Source: DATMBL01 sp050735975 (GTDB lineage Bacteria; Desulfobacterota; Binatia; UBA9968). From it: a stretch of 26,355 nucleotides of DNA. How positions within the stretch are numbered: position 1 is the stretch's first letter; each line of letters begins with the position of its first letter. The stretch spans positions 1-26,355 of the forward strand of contig JBOHVS010000185.1 in assembly GCA_050735975.1 (NCBI GenBank), given 5' to 3'. Both the position numbers and the translations under genes were made by a program. Below are positions 14,321 through 21,581 of the stretch, one piece after another. The notes beneath the pieces were generated by a model, which was not told where the DNA came from, searched no databases, and saw only the letters and a program-made list of their open reading frames with translations.

Positions 14321-14746
14321 TCAGTCTGCCAGCACTCCCCGGTCCCGACCACCGCCGTGCTGGTAGATGATTCTCTTGCCGGTCTTTTCATCGATTTCGT
14401 TTCTCTGGCCGCCGGCTTTGGCCACGTCTTTGGCGGTGGCTTTGTGGCTGTTGCCCAGGAGGATCATGGGCTCATCGTGGGGATTGGAACCTTCATAGTA
14501 CTCATGCGCCGGGATGCTGATAACCTTACCGGGCGAGAGCTCATGTGTTTCGTTTAAGCCCTTCATGACGCCGCGTCCGGTCAAAACGTAGTAAGTACGA
14601 TCCGATGGATGGTTGTGCATCCGCTGCACGTCACCGGGAGGGAAAAAGAGGATCCAGGTTTCCAGATTCTCCCTTCTGAACAAATCCATTCGTCTCTGGC
14701 CTTTTTTCCTGTCCTTGGCCGTTTCCATAATATCTAAAAGTTCCAT
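14321..14746 (-). CDS. Small cupin-fold protein
   Basis: 141 residues from ATG 14746, with a near-perfect AAAGGAGG ribosome-binding site, so the 15-codon upstream extension is rejected. A single cupin barrel: first motif PGDVQRMHNHPSDRTYYVLTG (His44, His46) and second motif SPGKVISIPAHEYYEGSN (His81). The Glu that normally sits four residues after HxH is Thr51, so the metal site keeps at most three His ligands or is altered. The N-terminal 30 residues and a Lys/Arg-rich, Gly-rich C-terminal tail (residues 100-141) are outside the barrel. It may be a sugar-phosphate or small-acid binding or isomerising protein; no specific function can be given. It is convergent with the FAH gene. Confidence 0.75.
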   Translation of the reverse strand: MELLDIMETAKDRKKGQRRMDLFRRENLETWILFFPPGDVQRMHNHPSDRTYYVLTGRGVMKGLNETHELSPGKVISIPAHEYYEGSNPHDEPMILLGNSHKATAKDVAKAGGQRNEIDEKTGKRIIYQHGGGRDRGVLAD

Positions 14747-14885
14747 ACGGACCTCCTTTGGGTTGGTGAGTTGATTCGATACGGGTGTCATGCTCAGACT
14801 TTATTCCGGTCGCAGATATCGTGTCAAGGAGAACGCCTGGGAGGTAGTGGTTCAGTTACAATCAGAGTCTACCGTTTACATCAGG

Positions 14886-14914
14886 AAAGATTCCTCGCTC
14901 CCGCTCGGAATGAC
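14886..14914 (-). repeat. GTCATTCCGAG family repeat, single arm, copy 2
   Basis: Minus strand reads GTCATTCCGAGCGGGAGCGA then GGAATCTTT, the same arm as in copies 1, 3 and 4 but without a partner arm nearby. Confidence 0.65.
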
Positions 14915-14947
14915 ACCTAAAGGATTCGTCATCTTCTAATCAAACCG

Positions 14948-14985
14948 CACCGTTCGTGGTGAGCCTAGTCGAACCATGAACGGTG
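14948..14985. repeat. Palindrome CACCGTTCGTGGT / ACCATGAACGGTG
   Basis: 13-bp arms with one mismatch and a 12-base loop (GAGCCTAGTCGA). This matches a widespread type of bacterial dispersed palindrome, CCGTTCATGGT...ACCATGAACGG, with a TCGA in the loop. It is followed by TTTTC, so it could end a transcript on the plus strand. Confidence 0.65.
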
Positions 14986-15155
14986 TTTTCACACAGTTCT
15001 GACGAAGTGAGGGATCTTGGGCCAAATGAACCACTACCGCCTGGGGTCGGGGTCGCTGTTATCCTTAACGCCGAAACTGCTTTAAACGCGGCGATTGTCA
15101 GAGCCGGTGTGCCGTTATATAGAGTTGTAAATTCCGCGGAGCAGGAGCGTTCAAT

Positions 15156-16055
15156 ATGAGCTTGGCCCAACTCGGAGTCTTATACGGACACCTCGAAGGA
15201 ACGGATGGGAAATTCACTCGGGATCCGTCCGGATACCTCTCGATAGAAGCGGGTATCTTTCGCAAGCACGGCTTGGAAGTCTCCTGGCAGCACGTTCAAG
15301 GGACCGAGGCGCGTTATCACAGGCTGGAAAACGGCAGCGCGCAGATATCGCTAGTCGTCGGACGGGCGTCGCTACAGCACTTCTTGACTGCACGGACAAC
15401 GCGTCTCCTTGGCTGCGCAATGAACAGTTGTCCCTACCATTTGCTGATCGACCCAACTATCAAGGAGCTGCGAGACCTCCGGGGGAAGACCCTGGTCTGT
15501 CGAGAGGGCCCGTCGCGCAATACCCCATTGGCGGAGACCTTTCGAGCGCTCGCCCAGTTGCAGCTGGGCGAGGATCTAAAGCTCCAGTTACCGGAGAGCG
15601 ATCAAGGGGCTTTCAAATTGCTGATGGATCGAAAGGTTGCTGCTGCGCTACTGCCGCGGCCCTACGGGTTTATCGCCGAAGAAAAGGGCTTCAAGCGGAT
15701 CGCTCATTGGCCTGAAGTCGTGGATGATCCTCTGCCTATTACCATTGAAACGACCGAGAAGATCGCGCGCGAAAGAGCGGAGGATTTGTCCGTGTTTTTG
15801 GAAGCCCACCGGGAAGGCATTGTTTATTTAAAATCGCATCGGGCCGAGTCCCTGCGCATGTTGCAAAAGCAATTCGGCCATTCAGTCTTGCTCGCGGCGA
15901 AAACCTTCGACGATTACATCGGCTGTATGAACGATCGCCTGACGGTTGATTTCAAGCATCTCGAAAAGCTTGTCGGTCAGGTGGCGCCGGATACTTCGGA
16001 GGGCGCGCGACAGGTCGCTGCCGATTGGATCATTCCGGGAGTGCTGAGCGGCTAG
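15156..16055 (+). CDS. NMT1/THI5-like substrate-binding-fold protein without export signal
   Basis: 299 residues, ATG 15156 with GGAG eight bases upstream; an in-frame stop lies 12 codons upstream, so no N-terminal leader is hidden. The type-II periplasmic binding fold is recognisable: SGYLSIEAGIFRKHGLEVSW, ISLVVGRASLQHFL, LLIDPTIKELRDLRGKTLVCREG and a C-terminal VFLEAHREGIVYLKSHRAESLRML. In family members these positions contact nitrogen-, sulphur- or pyrimidine-containing ligands. Without a signal peptide it should stay in the cytoplasm, unlike ABC binding proteins, so it may be an enzyme or a sensor (THI5-like enzymes make HMP-P from PLP). No permease or ATPase follows; an amidohydrolase is downstream. 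Weak possible promoter: TTGTCA (15095) with TATATA (15116), spacing only 15. Confidence 0.78.
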   Translation: MSLAQLGVLYGHLEGTDGKFTRDPSGYLSIEAGIFRKHGLEVSWQHVQGTEARYHRLENGSAQISLVVGRASLQHFLTARTTRLLGCAMNSCPYHLLIDPTIKELRDLRGKTLVCREGPSRNTPLAETFRALAQLQLGEDLKLQLPESDQGAFKLLMDRKVAAALLPRPYGFIAEEKGFKRIAHWPEVVDDPLPITIETTEKIARERAEDLSVFLEAHREGIVYLKSHRAESLRMLQKQFGHSVLLAAKTFDDYIGCMNDRLTVDFKHLEKLVGQVAPDTSEGARQVAADWIIPGVLSG

Positions 16056-16084
16056 AAGTGATAAGCCCGGTCGGTGTTCTCGAA

Positions 16085-16158
16085 AGTGTCGCTCGTAAGC
16101 AAAGTTCTCGTTGTGCCCGCAGCGAGCGGCGTTGCGTTGTCAGTAGCGGAGCGACACT
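16085..16158. repeat. Inverted repeat AGTGTCGCTC / GAGCGACACT
   Basis: Two perfect 10-bp arms, 16085-16094 and 16149-16158, separated by 54 bases, in the 206-base gap between the NMT1-like gene and the amidohydrolase. No T-tract. Role unknown. Confidence 0.5.
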
Positions 16159-16261
16159 GGTTTTTGGTATATCTCCTAGCGGCGCATTGGCAGAGCGATC
16201 AGGTCTAAGCGCGTGATTGCGGTGCCCGTGGCCAAGCGAGATTTATAGAAGGAGGGCTTCT

Positions 16262-17356
16262 ATGGCGGGCATTATCGATGCGGATACACACATTGCAGAA
16301 TCGGAGGCGATGTGGAGCCTGATGGACAAAGAGATGTATCACCGGCGGCCCGTGCTGCTCAGAGGTCCCGAGGATACGCTCTACGGCCCGCGCAACGCTT
16401 TTTGGCTTATCGATGGGAACATTTTTCCCAAGCCCGCCGGCAGGGGGAGCTTTCGCCTCATCACACCGTCTGCGACCAAGCACGAAATGTCCCGGGGAGA
16501 CATTCATATTGCGTGCAGGGAGATGACCGACATTTCGGCGCGTTTGAAGGACATGGATAAACTGAGCGTCCAGACGCAGGTGGTTTTTCCCACTTTGTTC
16601 CTTATCTATCTGACTGACGATCCAGCGCTGGAAATCGCCTTGTGCCGCGCTTACAACCGATTCCTGGCGCAAGCTTGCGCCAAGTCTGGTGATCGGGTGA
16701 GGTGGGTCGTGATTCCGCCGCTTAAATCGATCGAGGAATCCGTCAAGGAGCTAAAATGGGCCAAGGACAACGGCGCGGTGGGCGTTTTCTTTCGCGGCAT
16801 AGAAGGCGGATGGACGCTCGACAATCCCTATCTCTTTCCGATTTATCAGGCGGCCAATGATTTGAATTTGCCGGTCTGCATCCACACCGGAGCGGGCTGC
16901 CCGGCATTCCTGAGCCTCTTCGACATCGAGCGAAACCACACTTTCGGTCATAGCAGGATTCAGCCACTGATGGCCTTTCGAGACATCATTGCCAATAAAA
17001 TTCCGGAGCAATTCCCGCAACTCAAATTTGGTTTCATCGAAGCCTCGGCCGGGTGGGTGCCCTTTCTCATGCACATTCTCAAAAGGCTTTTCCGCCAGCG
17101 CTGGAAGTTTTCCTCCGATCAAGACCTGTTCCGCGAATATAGAATCTTCGTCGCGTGTGAAGCGGATGAAGACGTCAATTACATCGCCCGGTACACCGGC
17201 GAGGATCATCTGTTGATCGGCTCCGATTACGGTCACCAAGATCCGTCGGAAGAGCGGCAGTTGGTTGCGGCCATGCGGGCTCGTGAAGATATCCCGCGCG
17301 CGCTTACGGACAAGATTCTTTTTGACAATCCGCGGCAATTCTATCCGCTAAACTGA
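16262..17356 (+). CDS. Amidohydrolase_2 family metal-dependent hydrolase/decarboxylase
   Basis: 364 residues from ATG 16262, with GGAGGG five bases upstream; the frame extends 15 codons further but without a ribosome-binding site. The first strand gives IIDADTHIAESEAMW, with Asp/His metal ligands near 8-10; His of VCIHTGAGCPAF near residue 220 and Asp of LLIGSDYGHQDPSEE near 330 complete the usual set. This is the ACMSD / gamma-resorcylate decarboxylase / LigW-like fold, which covers decarboxylases and hydrolases of aromatic or heterocyclic acids. LKFGFIEASAGWVPFLMHILKRL is the typical helix-strand before the C-terminal catalytic strand. Substrate unknown. Cytoplasmic. Probably not closely coupled to the gene upstream (206 bases with an inverted repeat). 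Confidence 0.88.
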   Translation: MAGIIDADTHIAESEAMWSLMDKEMYHRRPVLLRGPEDTLYGPRNAFWLIDGNIFPKPAGRGSFRLITPSATKHEMSRGDIHIACREMTDISARLKDMDKLSVQTQVVFPTLFLIYLTDDPALEIALCRAYNRFLAQACAKSGDRVRWVVIPPLKSIEESVKELKWAKDNGAVGVFFRGIEGGWTLDNPYLFPIYQAANDLNLPVCIHTGAGCPAFLSLFDIERNHTFGHSRIQPLMAFRDIIANKIPEQFPQLKFGFIEASAGWVPFLMHILKRLFRQRWKFSSDQDLFREYRIFVACEADEDVNYIARYTGEDHLLIGSDYGHQDPSEERQLVAAMRAREDIPRALTDKILFDNPRQFYPLN

Positions 17357-17360
17357 CTCA

Positions 17361-17381
17361 CTCCCAGCTTCAAGCTGGGAG
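17361..17381 (+). terminator. Stem-loop just after the amidohydrolase stop
   Basis: CTCCCAGCT-TCA-AGCTGGGAG, a perfect 9-bp stem with a 3-base loop four bases past the stop codon, followed at 17393-17407 by a second stem TCGGCT/AGCCGA. No T-tract, so it may be a repeat that blocks transcript decay rather than an intrinsic terminator. TGACTCACT (17354-17362, containing the stop) and AGTGAGTCA (17437-17445) frame the pair. Confidence 0.5.
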
Positions 17382-17441
17382 GTTCGCCCCGGTCGGCTAA
17401 AAGCCGACGATGACCTACCACCCTCCCCCCACGATCAGTGA

Positions 17442-17511
17442 GTCACCCTGAGCGTGTGCGAAGGGTCTTGTCACCTTGATATAAGATTTCTCGGCTTCGC
17501 CTCGAAATGAC
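17442..17511. repeat. GTCA-type palindromic dispersed repeat, copy 3
   Basis: Left arm GTCACCCTGAGCGTGTGCGA followed by AGGGTCTT; right arm read in reverse starts GTCATTTCGAGGCGAAGCCG and ends AGAAATCTT. Related to copies at 217, 14886 and 24574. It sits in the 347-base gene-free gap 17357-17703, which contains only repeats and stem-loops. Confidence 0.7.
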
Positions 17512-17610
17512 ACCGTGCTTCGCCTCAAGGCGAGGGGTTTTCACCATCCCCGATGGAGACACTAACTAAACTAACCGCAGGTCGTCATTTCACTGGGGCT
17601 TAACTTTCAA

Positions 17611-17651
17611 TACCCTCGCTCTCATCATGAGTTACCATGAGGGAGAGGGTA
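17611..17651. repeat. Hairpin TACCCTCGCTCTCAT / ATGAGGGAGAGGGTA
   Basis: 15-bp arms matching at 13 positions, with an 11-base loop, followed by AAGGGTGAGG. It resembles another common intergenic motif (CCTCACCC...CTCTCCC). A related pyrimidine-rich stretch lies at 24490-24524. Located about 50 bases beyond the 3' end of the reductase gene, so it could stabilise or end that minus-strand transcript. Confidence 0.55.
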
Positions 17652-17703
17652 AGGGTGAGGTGAAACGGCAGTGAAGCAAGAGGCCTTCGCGCCACGGGGG
17701 CGA

Positions 17704-18600
17704 CTAACTCTGTGCCGCCTCGGTCCTGGCGAGTTCTTCGACGAACTTCACCAGCCCTGAGTGATCCAACTCGCCATTTCCCATCGACTTCATAGCGGAC
17801 ATCATCTGCGCCACGAGGCCGGTGACCATCAGCGGCACGCCGTACTCGGAGCCCGTAGCCAGAGCAATCTTCATGTCTTTTTCGTGCAGGCGGATGCGAA
17901 AGCCGGCCTTGAAGTTGCGATCCAACATTTTCTGGCCGTGGGCTTCAAGGATCTTGGACTGAGCGAAACCGCCGAGGAGGGCTTGCCTAACCTTGGCGGG
18001 GTCGACGCCGGCCTTTGCGGCAAGCACCAACGCCTCACTGACAATGGCGATCGTCGTTCCGACCACCATCTGGTTTGCAGCCTTGGTCACTTGGCCGGCG
18101 CCGGCATCGCCGACGTGCAAGATGTTTTTGCCTAATACCTGAAAGATCGGCATGGCTCGTTCGACCGCCGAAGTTTTGCCGCCGATCATGATCGAGAGGG
18201 TCGCAGCGATAGCGCCCGCCTCTCCGCCGCTGACCGGCGCGTCGAGCATGTCCAGATCACGTTTTTCTGCTTGCAGCGCGAGCTTTCGGGTGGCCACGGG
18301 CGATATGCTGGACATGTCGATCAAGAGCGCTCCGGCGCTGGCTCCCGTGAAAATGCCGTTTGCGCCGGCATAAACAAGTTCCACGTCAGGCGAATCCGGG
18401 AGCATGGTGACCACTACCTGGGTTCGTTCGGCGACTTCCTTCGGGCTCTGAGCAGTTTGCGCCCCCTCATTGCTCAGCTCGCCTACCGCCCCGCGGCTTC
18501 GATTGTGAACGACAAGCGGAAAGCCCGCCTTTAACAGATGCTGCGCCATGGGCTTGCCCATGATGCCGAGACCGATAAAGCCGACTGTCGGATCGTTCAT
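17704..18600 (-). CDS. 3-hydroxyisobutyrate dehydrogenase family NAD(P)-dependent reductase (tartronate-semialdehyde reductase-like)
   Basis: 298 residues, ATG 18600 with GGAGA seven bases upstream. N-terminal Rossmann fold VGFIGLGIMGKPMAQHLLKAG; DMSSISP and the substrate-binding DAPVSGGEAGA (120-130); catalytic Lys173 in GAGQVTKAANQMVVG; C-terminal KDMKIAL helix. All belong to the beta-hydroxyacid dehydrogenase family. The sequence is like GarR/GlxR, which reduces tartronate semialdehyde to glycerate, and the window also encodes glycolate oxidase, so a glyoxylate-to-glycerate role is suggested. Glyoxylate carboligase is absent, and 3-hydroxyisobutyrate or succinate-semialdehyde reduction are alternatives. 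It is 87 bases downstream of the haem-oxygenase-like gene on the same strand. Confidence 0.85.
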   Translation of the reverse strand: MNDPTVGFIGLGIMGKPMAQHLLKAGFPLVVHNRSRGAVGELSNEGAQTAQSPKEVAERTQVVVTMLPDSPDVELVYAGANGIFTGASAGALLIDMSSISPVATRKLALQAEKRDLDMLDAPVSGGEAGAIAATLSIMIGGKTSAVERAMPIFQVLGKNILHVGDAGAGQVTKAANQMVVGTTIAIVSEALVLAAKAGVDPAKVRQALLGGFAQSKILEAHGQKMLDRNFKAGFRIRLHEKDMKIALATGSEYGVPLMVTGLVAQMMSAMKSMGNGELDHSGLVKFVEELARTEAAQS

Positions 18601-18687
18601 GATTTTCTCCAGAGCGCCGAGATGCCGGCGCTATTGCACGGACGCGCAGATTGCGGCGTTCACAGCGTCGAATTCGCTCATGCCCTC

Positions 18688-19356
18688 TCAAGCGTATTCG
18701 CGGTAAATTCCATCGAACTTGCCGAGTTTGACGCGCGTCATGTACTGCGCGCTTTCCCGCACCAGCCGTTCGTCGCGCGGCGTTTTTACATGCCTCGCGA
18801 TCAACTCGGCGGATTGCGCAGTGTGCTCTTTATCGGCCACCATGTGAACGGTAAAAAATTCGAGCGCGTCATCGCCCAAGCGATAGTGTTTGCGGAGATG
18901 CATATTGAATTCCTCCGAGTAGCGACAGACCATGCTTTCGCTGGTCAGAGCCGATGCGCGGTTCTGTGCAGGTATTCCCGCCAGCGTGTTGTAGATCGTC
19001 CTCGCCGAATGGATCTGACATTCGAAGATTTGCGTTGCGTCGGTGAAGTCTTCCTCCTTGAGACCCAGGGACAGCCCGACTTTTTTCGCTAAATCGGGAT
19101 GGCTCTGCTCTTCGATAAACTGGTAGGTGAAATAGCCAAAAAGGTCCGGATCGTGGGCGTTCTTAACCATGCCAAGAGCGAAGGCCTTGAGGATCGCCTT
19201 ATTGTGGAGATAATGCTGAATCGACCAGCCCTGGAGTCTCTTGACCGACAGTTTTCCCTCTCGCAGCTCGGTGAAGTAGCGGCTATCCATTAGGCGCTGA
19301 ACGCCGGGTTTAACAATTTCTTCGATGACGGATTGAACTACGGCTTTGCCGTCCAC
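18688..19356 (-). CDS. Haem-oxygenase-fold iron enzyme (TenA/PqqC/CADD-like)
   Basis: 222 residues, GTG start at 19356 with a GGAAGGAGT ribosome-binding site. All-helical. Candidate metal ligands: Glu82/Glu83 with His86 (FIEEQSHPDL), Glu140 or Glu148/149 (SESMVCRYSEEFNMHL), and a clear H-x3-D-x2-H signature at 171-178 (HMVADKEH). This is the pattern of iron-containing redox enzymes of the Haem_oxygenas_2 type (CADD, UndA, BesC), which use a diiron centre to cleave or oxidise small carboxylates or amino acids; CADD makes p-aminobenzoate. Thiaminase II (TenA) would need a catalytic Cys pair not seen here. Substrate is unknown. It is sandwiched between a His-rich secreted peptide gene (57-base gap) and the reductase, all on the minus strand, suggesting one transcript. 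Confidence 0.8.
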   Translation of the reverse strand: MDGKAVVQSVIEEIVKPGVQRLMDSRYFTELREGKLSVKRLQGWSIQHYLHNKAILKAFALGMVKNAHDPDLFGYFTYQFIEEQSHPDLAKKVGLSLGLKEEDFTDATQIFECQIHSARTIYNTLAGIPAQNRASALTSESMVCRYSEEFNMHLRKHYRLGDDALEFFTVHMVADKEHTAQSAELIARHVKTPRDERLVRESAQYMTRVKLGKFDGIYREYA

Positions 19357-19413
19357 GTTATACTCCTTCCTGTAGCGTGCCGGTGTCCAACGTACTTGAC
19401 TCGCCAGGAGTGA

Positions 19414-19545
19414 TCAATGATGGCCCTTGTGCCCGCCGGCGTCGGGTCGATTGGATATTCCATACCCTCGGAGGTGATCGTACTGGTGCCCGGCGCCCCA
19501 GACGGTGGTTGCCAAGAGAAGCAGAAAGGCTGTGACGAACTGCAT
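19414..19545 (-). CDS. 43-residue secreted His-rich micropeptide
   Basis: A small gene below usual length cut-offs. ATG at 19545 preceded by AGAGGTG six bases upstream; stop TGA at 19414-19416. It opens MQFVTAFLLLLATTVWGA, a textbook export signal with a likely cleavage after WGA (position 18). The mature peptide of about 25 residues begins GHQYDHLRGYG and ends with GGHKGHH: five His (19-residue scale: 20, 24, 39, 42, 43), four Gly or more, and no Cys. That composition suggests binding of Cu, Ni, Zn or haem-iron in the periplasm. Function unknown. It lies 57 bases before the haem-oxygenase-like gene. The reverse strand frame over this region is not convincing. Confidence 0.6.
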   Translation of the reverse strand: MQFVTAFLLLLATTVWGAGHQYDHLRGYGISNRPDAGGHKGHH

Positions 19546-19639
19546 GGTTTCACCTCTAACAGGCAGGGAGCAGAATCAAAACGAACCACTACCGTTCTAT
19601 ATTGACAGAACCGAGTGTTAGAAAAAAGATCGCTAAAGG

Positions 19640-20857
19640 CTAGAGCTTTGGAATGAGGAGCGTTGTTCCCGCTCTGAGAAGTCTGGCTGCGCGAATGCGG
19701 TTGATCTTGAGAATTTCGTCTACCGACGCTCCATAACGCCGGGCGATATGAGAAATTGTCTCGCCTCGCTTGACCCGATGGCGAACCAAGGTCTTTTCCT
19801 GTTTCCCGTTTGCGACCTCAACAAGGTCGGGCTCTGACTTTTCAGCGGGCATTTTGACGCGGTAGCCTGCCGGTATGAATCTGGTCGATGGAGCGAACGC
19901 GGGATTCCATTCGTAAAACTGAGCCTTCGTAAGACCCGTGGCTTTGAGCACAGTGCTCAGCGACGCTCTCTTTTTGAACTCTACTTCCTTGATCGGTGAA
20001 GGCGGATCAAGCTCAAGGTCGGGGAAGTAATGGTTGACGTTTTTGGCTATATCCACGGCGGCCAAAAACTCGGCGTAGAAATTCTTGGAGGGAAACCCCC
20101 AGTGGCGATGATCGTATCTCCGGATCAACTCGACCAAGTTATCCGATTCAATCTCGGCGACGGCGCGAGCTATGCCCGTCTGTCCATAGTTATACGCGGT
20201 GATGGCCAGCGGCCAGTTGCCGAGGACTTGATGATTCTGAGCAAGGAGCGCCGCGGCAGCGCGGGTCGATTCCAGCGGGTCCTTTCTCTCGTCAATGGCG
20301 CGACCGACGCGAAGGCGAAATTCTTTTCCTGTCCGGCGCATAAACTGCCAGATTCCTTGCGCGCCGGCGTGGGAGCGCGCCTTCAATTCATACGACGACT
20401 CAACGATAGGCAGATAGGTAAGTTCGGCCGGCAAACCGCGCTCCCTGAAAATTTCCTGCATCTGCTCGATGTAGCGACCGGAGCGCTTGAGCCCGGCCGC
20501 GGTGCGCTCTTTGGTTCCTCTCTGTATTCTGACTCGTTCGATATCGACGCCGTGGGTGGCAGCAACACGCGCTCTCTGATCGTCGATGTAGTCTCGCCCG
20601 CGGTGTTCTTCGCCGACATCCAAGACCTCATAAATTTTGCTCATATCGAGCGGATCGAAGAAAACCAATTGGGAGAGGCTAAACTCGGTAAAAATTCGCT
20701 TCCAAAAATCTACCGATTTTTCCAAGCCCGGGAGGAGGGGAAACGGAGAATCAGCGTCCGAGGTCGTCTCAGCCCATGCAGGGGCCGGCGAGCAAGCCAG
20801 CAAACATAGAACGAAGGACCGGAGCCAGCGCGCGATCGGTTTTGTTATCCCCGCCAT
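19640..20857 (-). CDS. mltD: Membrane-bound/periplasmic lytic transglycosylase with LysM domain (MltD-like)
   Basis: 405 residues, ATG 20857. Signal peptide: MAGITKPIARWLRSFVLCLL, likely cleaved after AWA near residue 29; a Cys at 22 could instead make it a lipoprotein. It cleaves the beta-1,4 glycosidic bond of peptidoglycan to anhydromuropeptides. SLT domain about 140-260: catalytic Glu153 in PIVESSYELKARS, then AGAQGIWQFMRRTGKEFRL and AITAYNYGQTGIARA. A weak LysM-like segment around 300-345 (VLKATGLTKAQFYEWNP, GYRVKMP) and a good C-terminal LysM at about 358-405 (HRVKRGETISHIARRYGASVDEILKINRI) bind glycan strands. E. coli MltD is longer with two clear LysM copies. No strong ribosome-binding site is seen before the ATG. 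Confidence 0.92.
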   Translation of the reverse strand: MAGITKPIARWLRSFVLCLLACSPAPAWAETTSDADSPFPLLPGLEKSVDFWKRIFTEFSLSQLVFFDPLDMSKIYEVLDVGEEHRGRDYIDDQRARVAATHGVDIERVRIQRGTKERTAAGLKRSGRYIEQMQEIFRERGLPAELTYLPIVESSYELKARSHAGAQGIWQFMRRTGKEFRLRVGRAIDERKDPLESTRAAAALLAQNHQVLGNWPLAITAYNYGQTGIARAVAEIESDNLVELIRRYDHRHWGFPSKNFYAEFLAAVDIAKNVNHYFPDLELDPPSPIKEVEFKKRASLSTVLKATGLTKAQFYEWNPAFAPSTRFIPAGYRVKMPAEKSEPDLVEVANGKQEKTLVRHRVKRGETISHIARRYGASVDEILKINRIRAARLLRAGTTLLIPKL

Positions 20858-20912
20858 GGTAGCAGAAGTTCAGCAACCCATATGCCAGAACTATTGAGCT
20901 TGCAAGTCGAAT

Positions 20913-20941
20913 ATTTTAGGGATTTTTCTTTCTGAAAACAA
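20913..20941 (-). promoter_or_regulatory. Candidate promoter of the lytic transglycosylase
   Basis: On the minus strand TTGTTT (20936-20941), 17 bases, TAAAAT (20913-20918). The start would lie about 50 bases before the ATG at 20857. The adjacent segment is strongly AT-rich compared with the surroundings. Confidence 0.5.
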
Positions 20942-21004
20942 ACAAAATTGGCAACTAGTGGACATAAATGATCCTCGATCTCCGAAAGACCGAACGCCGT
21001 GTAA

Positions 21005-21033
21005 TTGACGCCAATTTGCCCGATCGCTATAGT
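21005..21033 (+). promoter_or_regulatory. Sigma70-type promoter of the DoxX gene
   Basis: TTGACG (21005-21010), a 17-base spacer, TATAGT (21028-21033): five of six consensus bases in each box. Transcription would begin near 21040, leaving a leader of about 35 bases before the TTG start. Confidence 0.65.
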
Positions 21034-21074
21034 TTCTTCATTTATTGGGCTATTCGATGCAACGGAGGAAGCCC

Positions 21075-21581
21075 TTGGAACCTTCAACCCTGGTGCTGAT
21101 CAGCGAAACGATTCTGCGGATCATTCTGGGCTGGCGCTTTTTAATCAGCGGCGTCAGTAATGTTCAGCGTTGGCCCAATCCGGTGCGCACGGCGAGTATT
21201 ATTTTTCCCAAAGGCGCAACGTTTCTTGGCTTCGGCGCGACCGTCTTAATGATTGCGGGCGGGCTTGGCGTTGCAGCCGGTTTTCAGACCCCGCTCTGCG
21301 CGCTTATGCTGATCATTTTCCTGATTCCTACCTTTAGCGTCCACTTTTACTGGTTAAAAGTTTTGCCGACTATGACGCCGGTGGTAAAGGATACGCTTAG
21401 CGACGAAAAGGCGCTTGACTATTTTCAAAGGTTTAATCGGCAAGCCTATCACGCGCATGAAGTCGGGATCCGCGATAACCTTGTGCTCTTGGCTGCCGCC
21501 GGTTACTTTACCGTGCGCGGGTCCGCGGCTTACGGGTTAGACAACTGGCTCAGTGATTGGGTGCTTTGGCTGTTCTACTAA
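21075..21581 (+). CDS. DoxX-family membrane protein
   Basis: 168 residues from TTG 21075: the only good ribosome-binding site (GGAGG at 21064-21068) is spaced six bases before this codon, and the ATG at 21057 overlaps it and has none. Four membrane helices: LVLISETILRIILGWRFLISG, GATFLGFGATVLMIAGGLGVAAGF, LCALMLIIFLIPTFSVHFYWL, and a C-terminal DNLVLLAAAGYFTV. The pattern R-L-G-x3-I-x-G matches the DoxX/DoxD terminal quinol oxidase small-subunit family, which is linked to thiosulfate oxidation in Acidianus but mostly uncharacterised in bacteria. The longer loop containing DTLSDEKALDYFQRFNRQ is unusual between helices three and four. It diverges from the transglycosylase. No DoxA or oxidase partner. 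Confidence 0.78.
   Translation: MEPSTLVLISETILRIILGWRFLISGVSNVQRWPNPVRTASIIFPKGATFLGFGATVLMIAGGLGVAAGFQTPLCALMLIIFLIPTFSVHFYWLKVLPTMTPVVKDTLSDEKALDYFQRFNRQAYHAHEVGIRDNLVLLAAAGYFTVRGSAAYGLDNWLSDWVLWLFY

Larger units (their letters stand above)
14843..15038. repeat. About 196-bp composite element with GGTAGTGGTTCA inverted ends
   Basis: GGTAGTGGTTCA (14843-14854) and TGAACCACTACC (15027-15038) are perfect 12-bp inverted ends. Inside lie a one-armed GTCATTCCGAG-type repeat (14886-14914) and a separate palindrome (14948-14985). The end motif recurs at 19585-19595 (GAACCACTACC, second repeat-bearing gap). No open frame is visible inside. It looks like a MITE-sized, non-autonomous element or a stack of them, filling most of the 409-base gap between the cupin gene and the NMT1-like gene. 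Confidence 0.55.

Noticed and set aside
17357..17703. Possible CRISPR array or tRNA in the 347-base gap
   Set aside because: The repeats are single palindromes of different families without regular spacers, and no cloverleaf is visible.
19338..19589. 83-codon minus-strand frame overlapping the His-rich peptide gene
   Set aside because: Different frame, no ribosome-binding site, Pro/Ser-rich shadow composition; the 43-residue frame has the signal peptide and leader.
20030..20809. 259-codon plus-strand open frame
   Set aside because: Antisense to the lytic transglycosylase, whose SLT and LysM motifs are intact.
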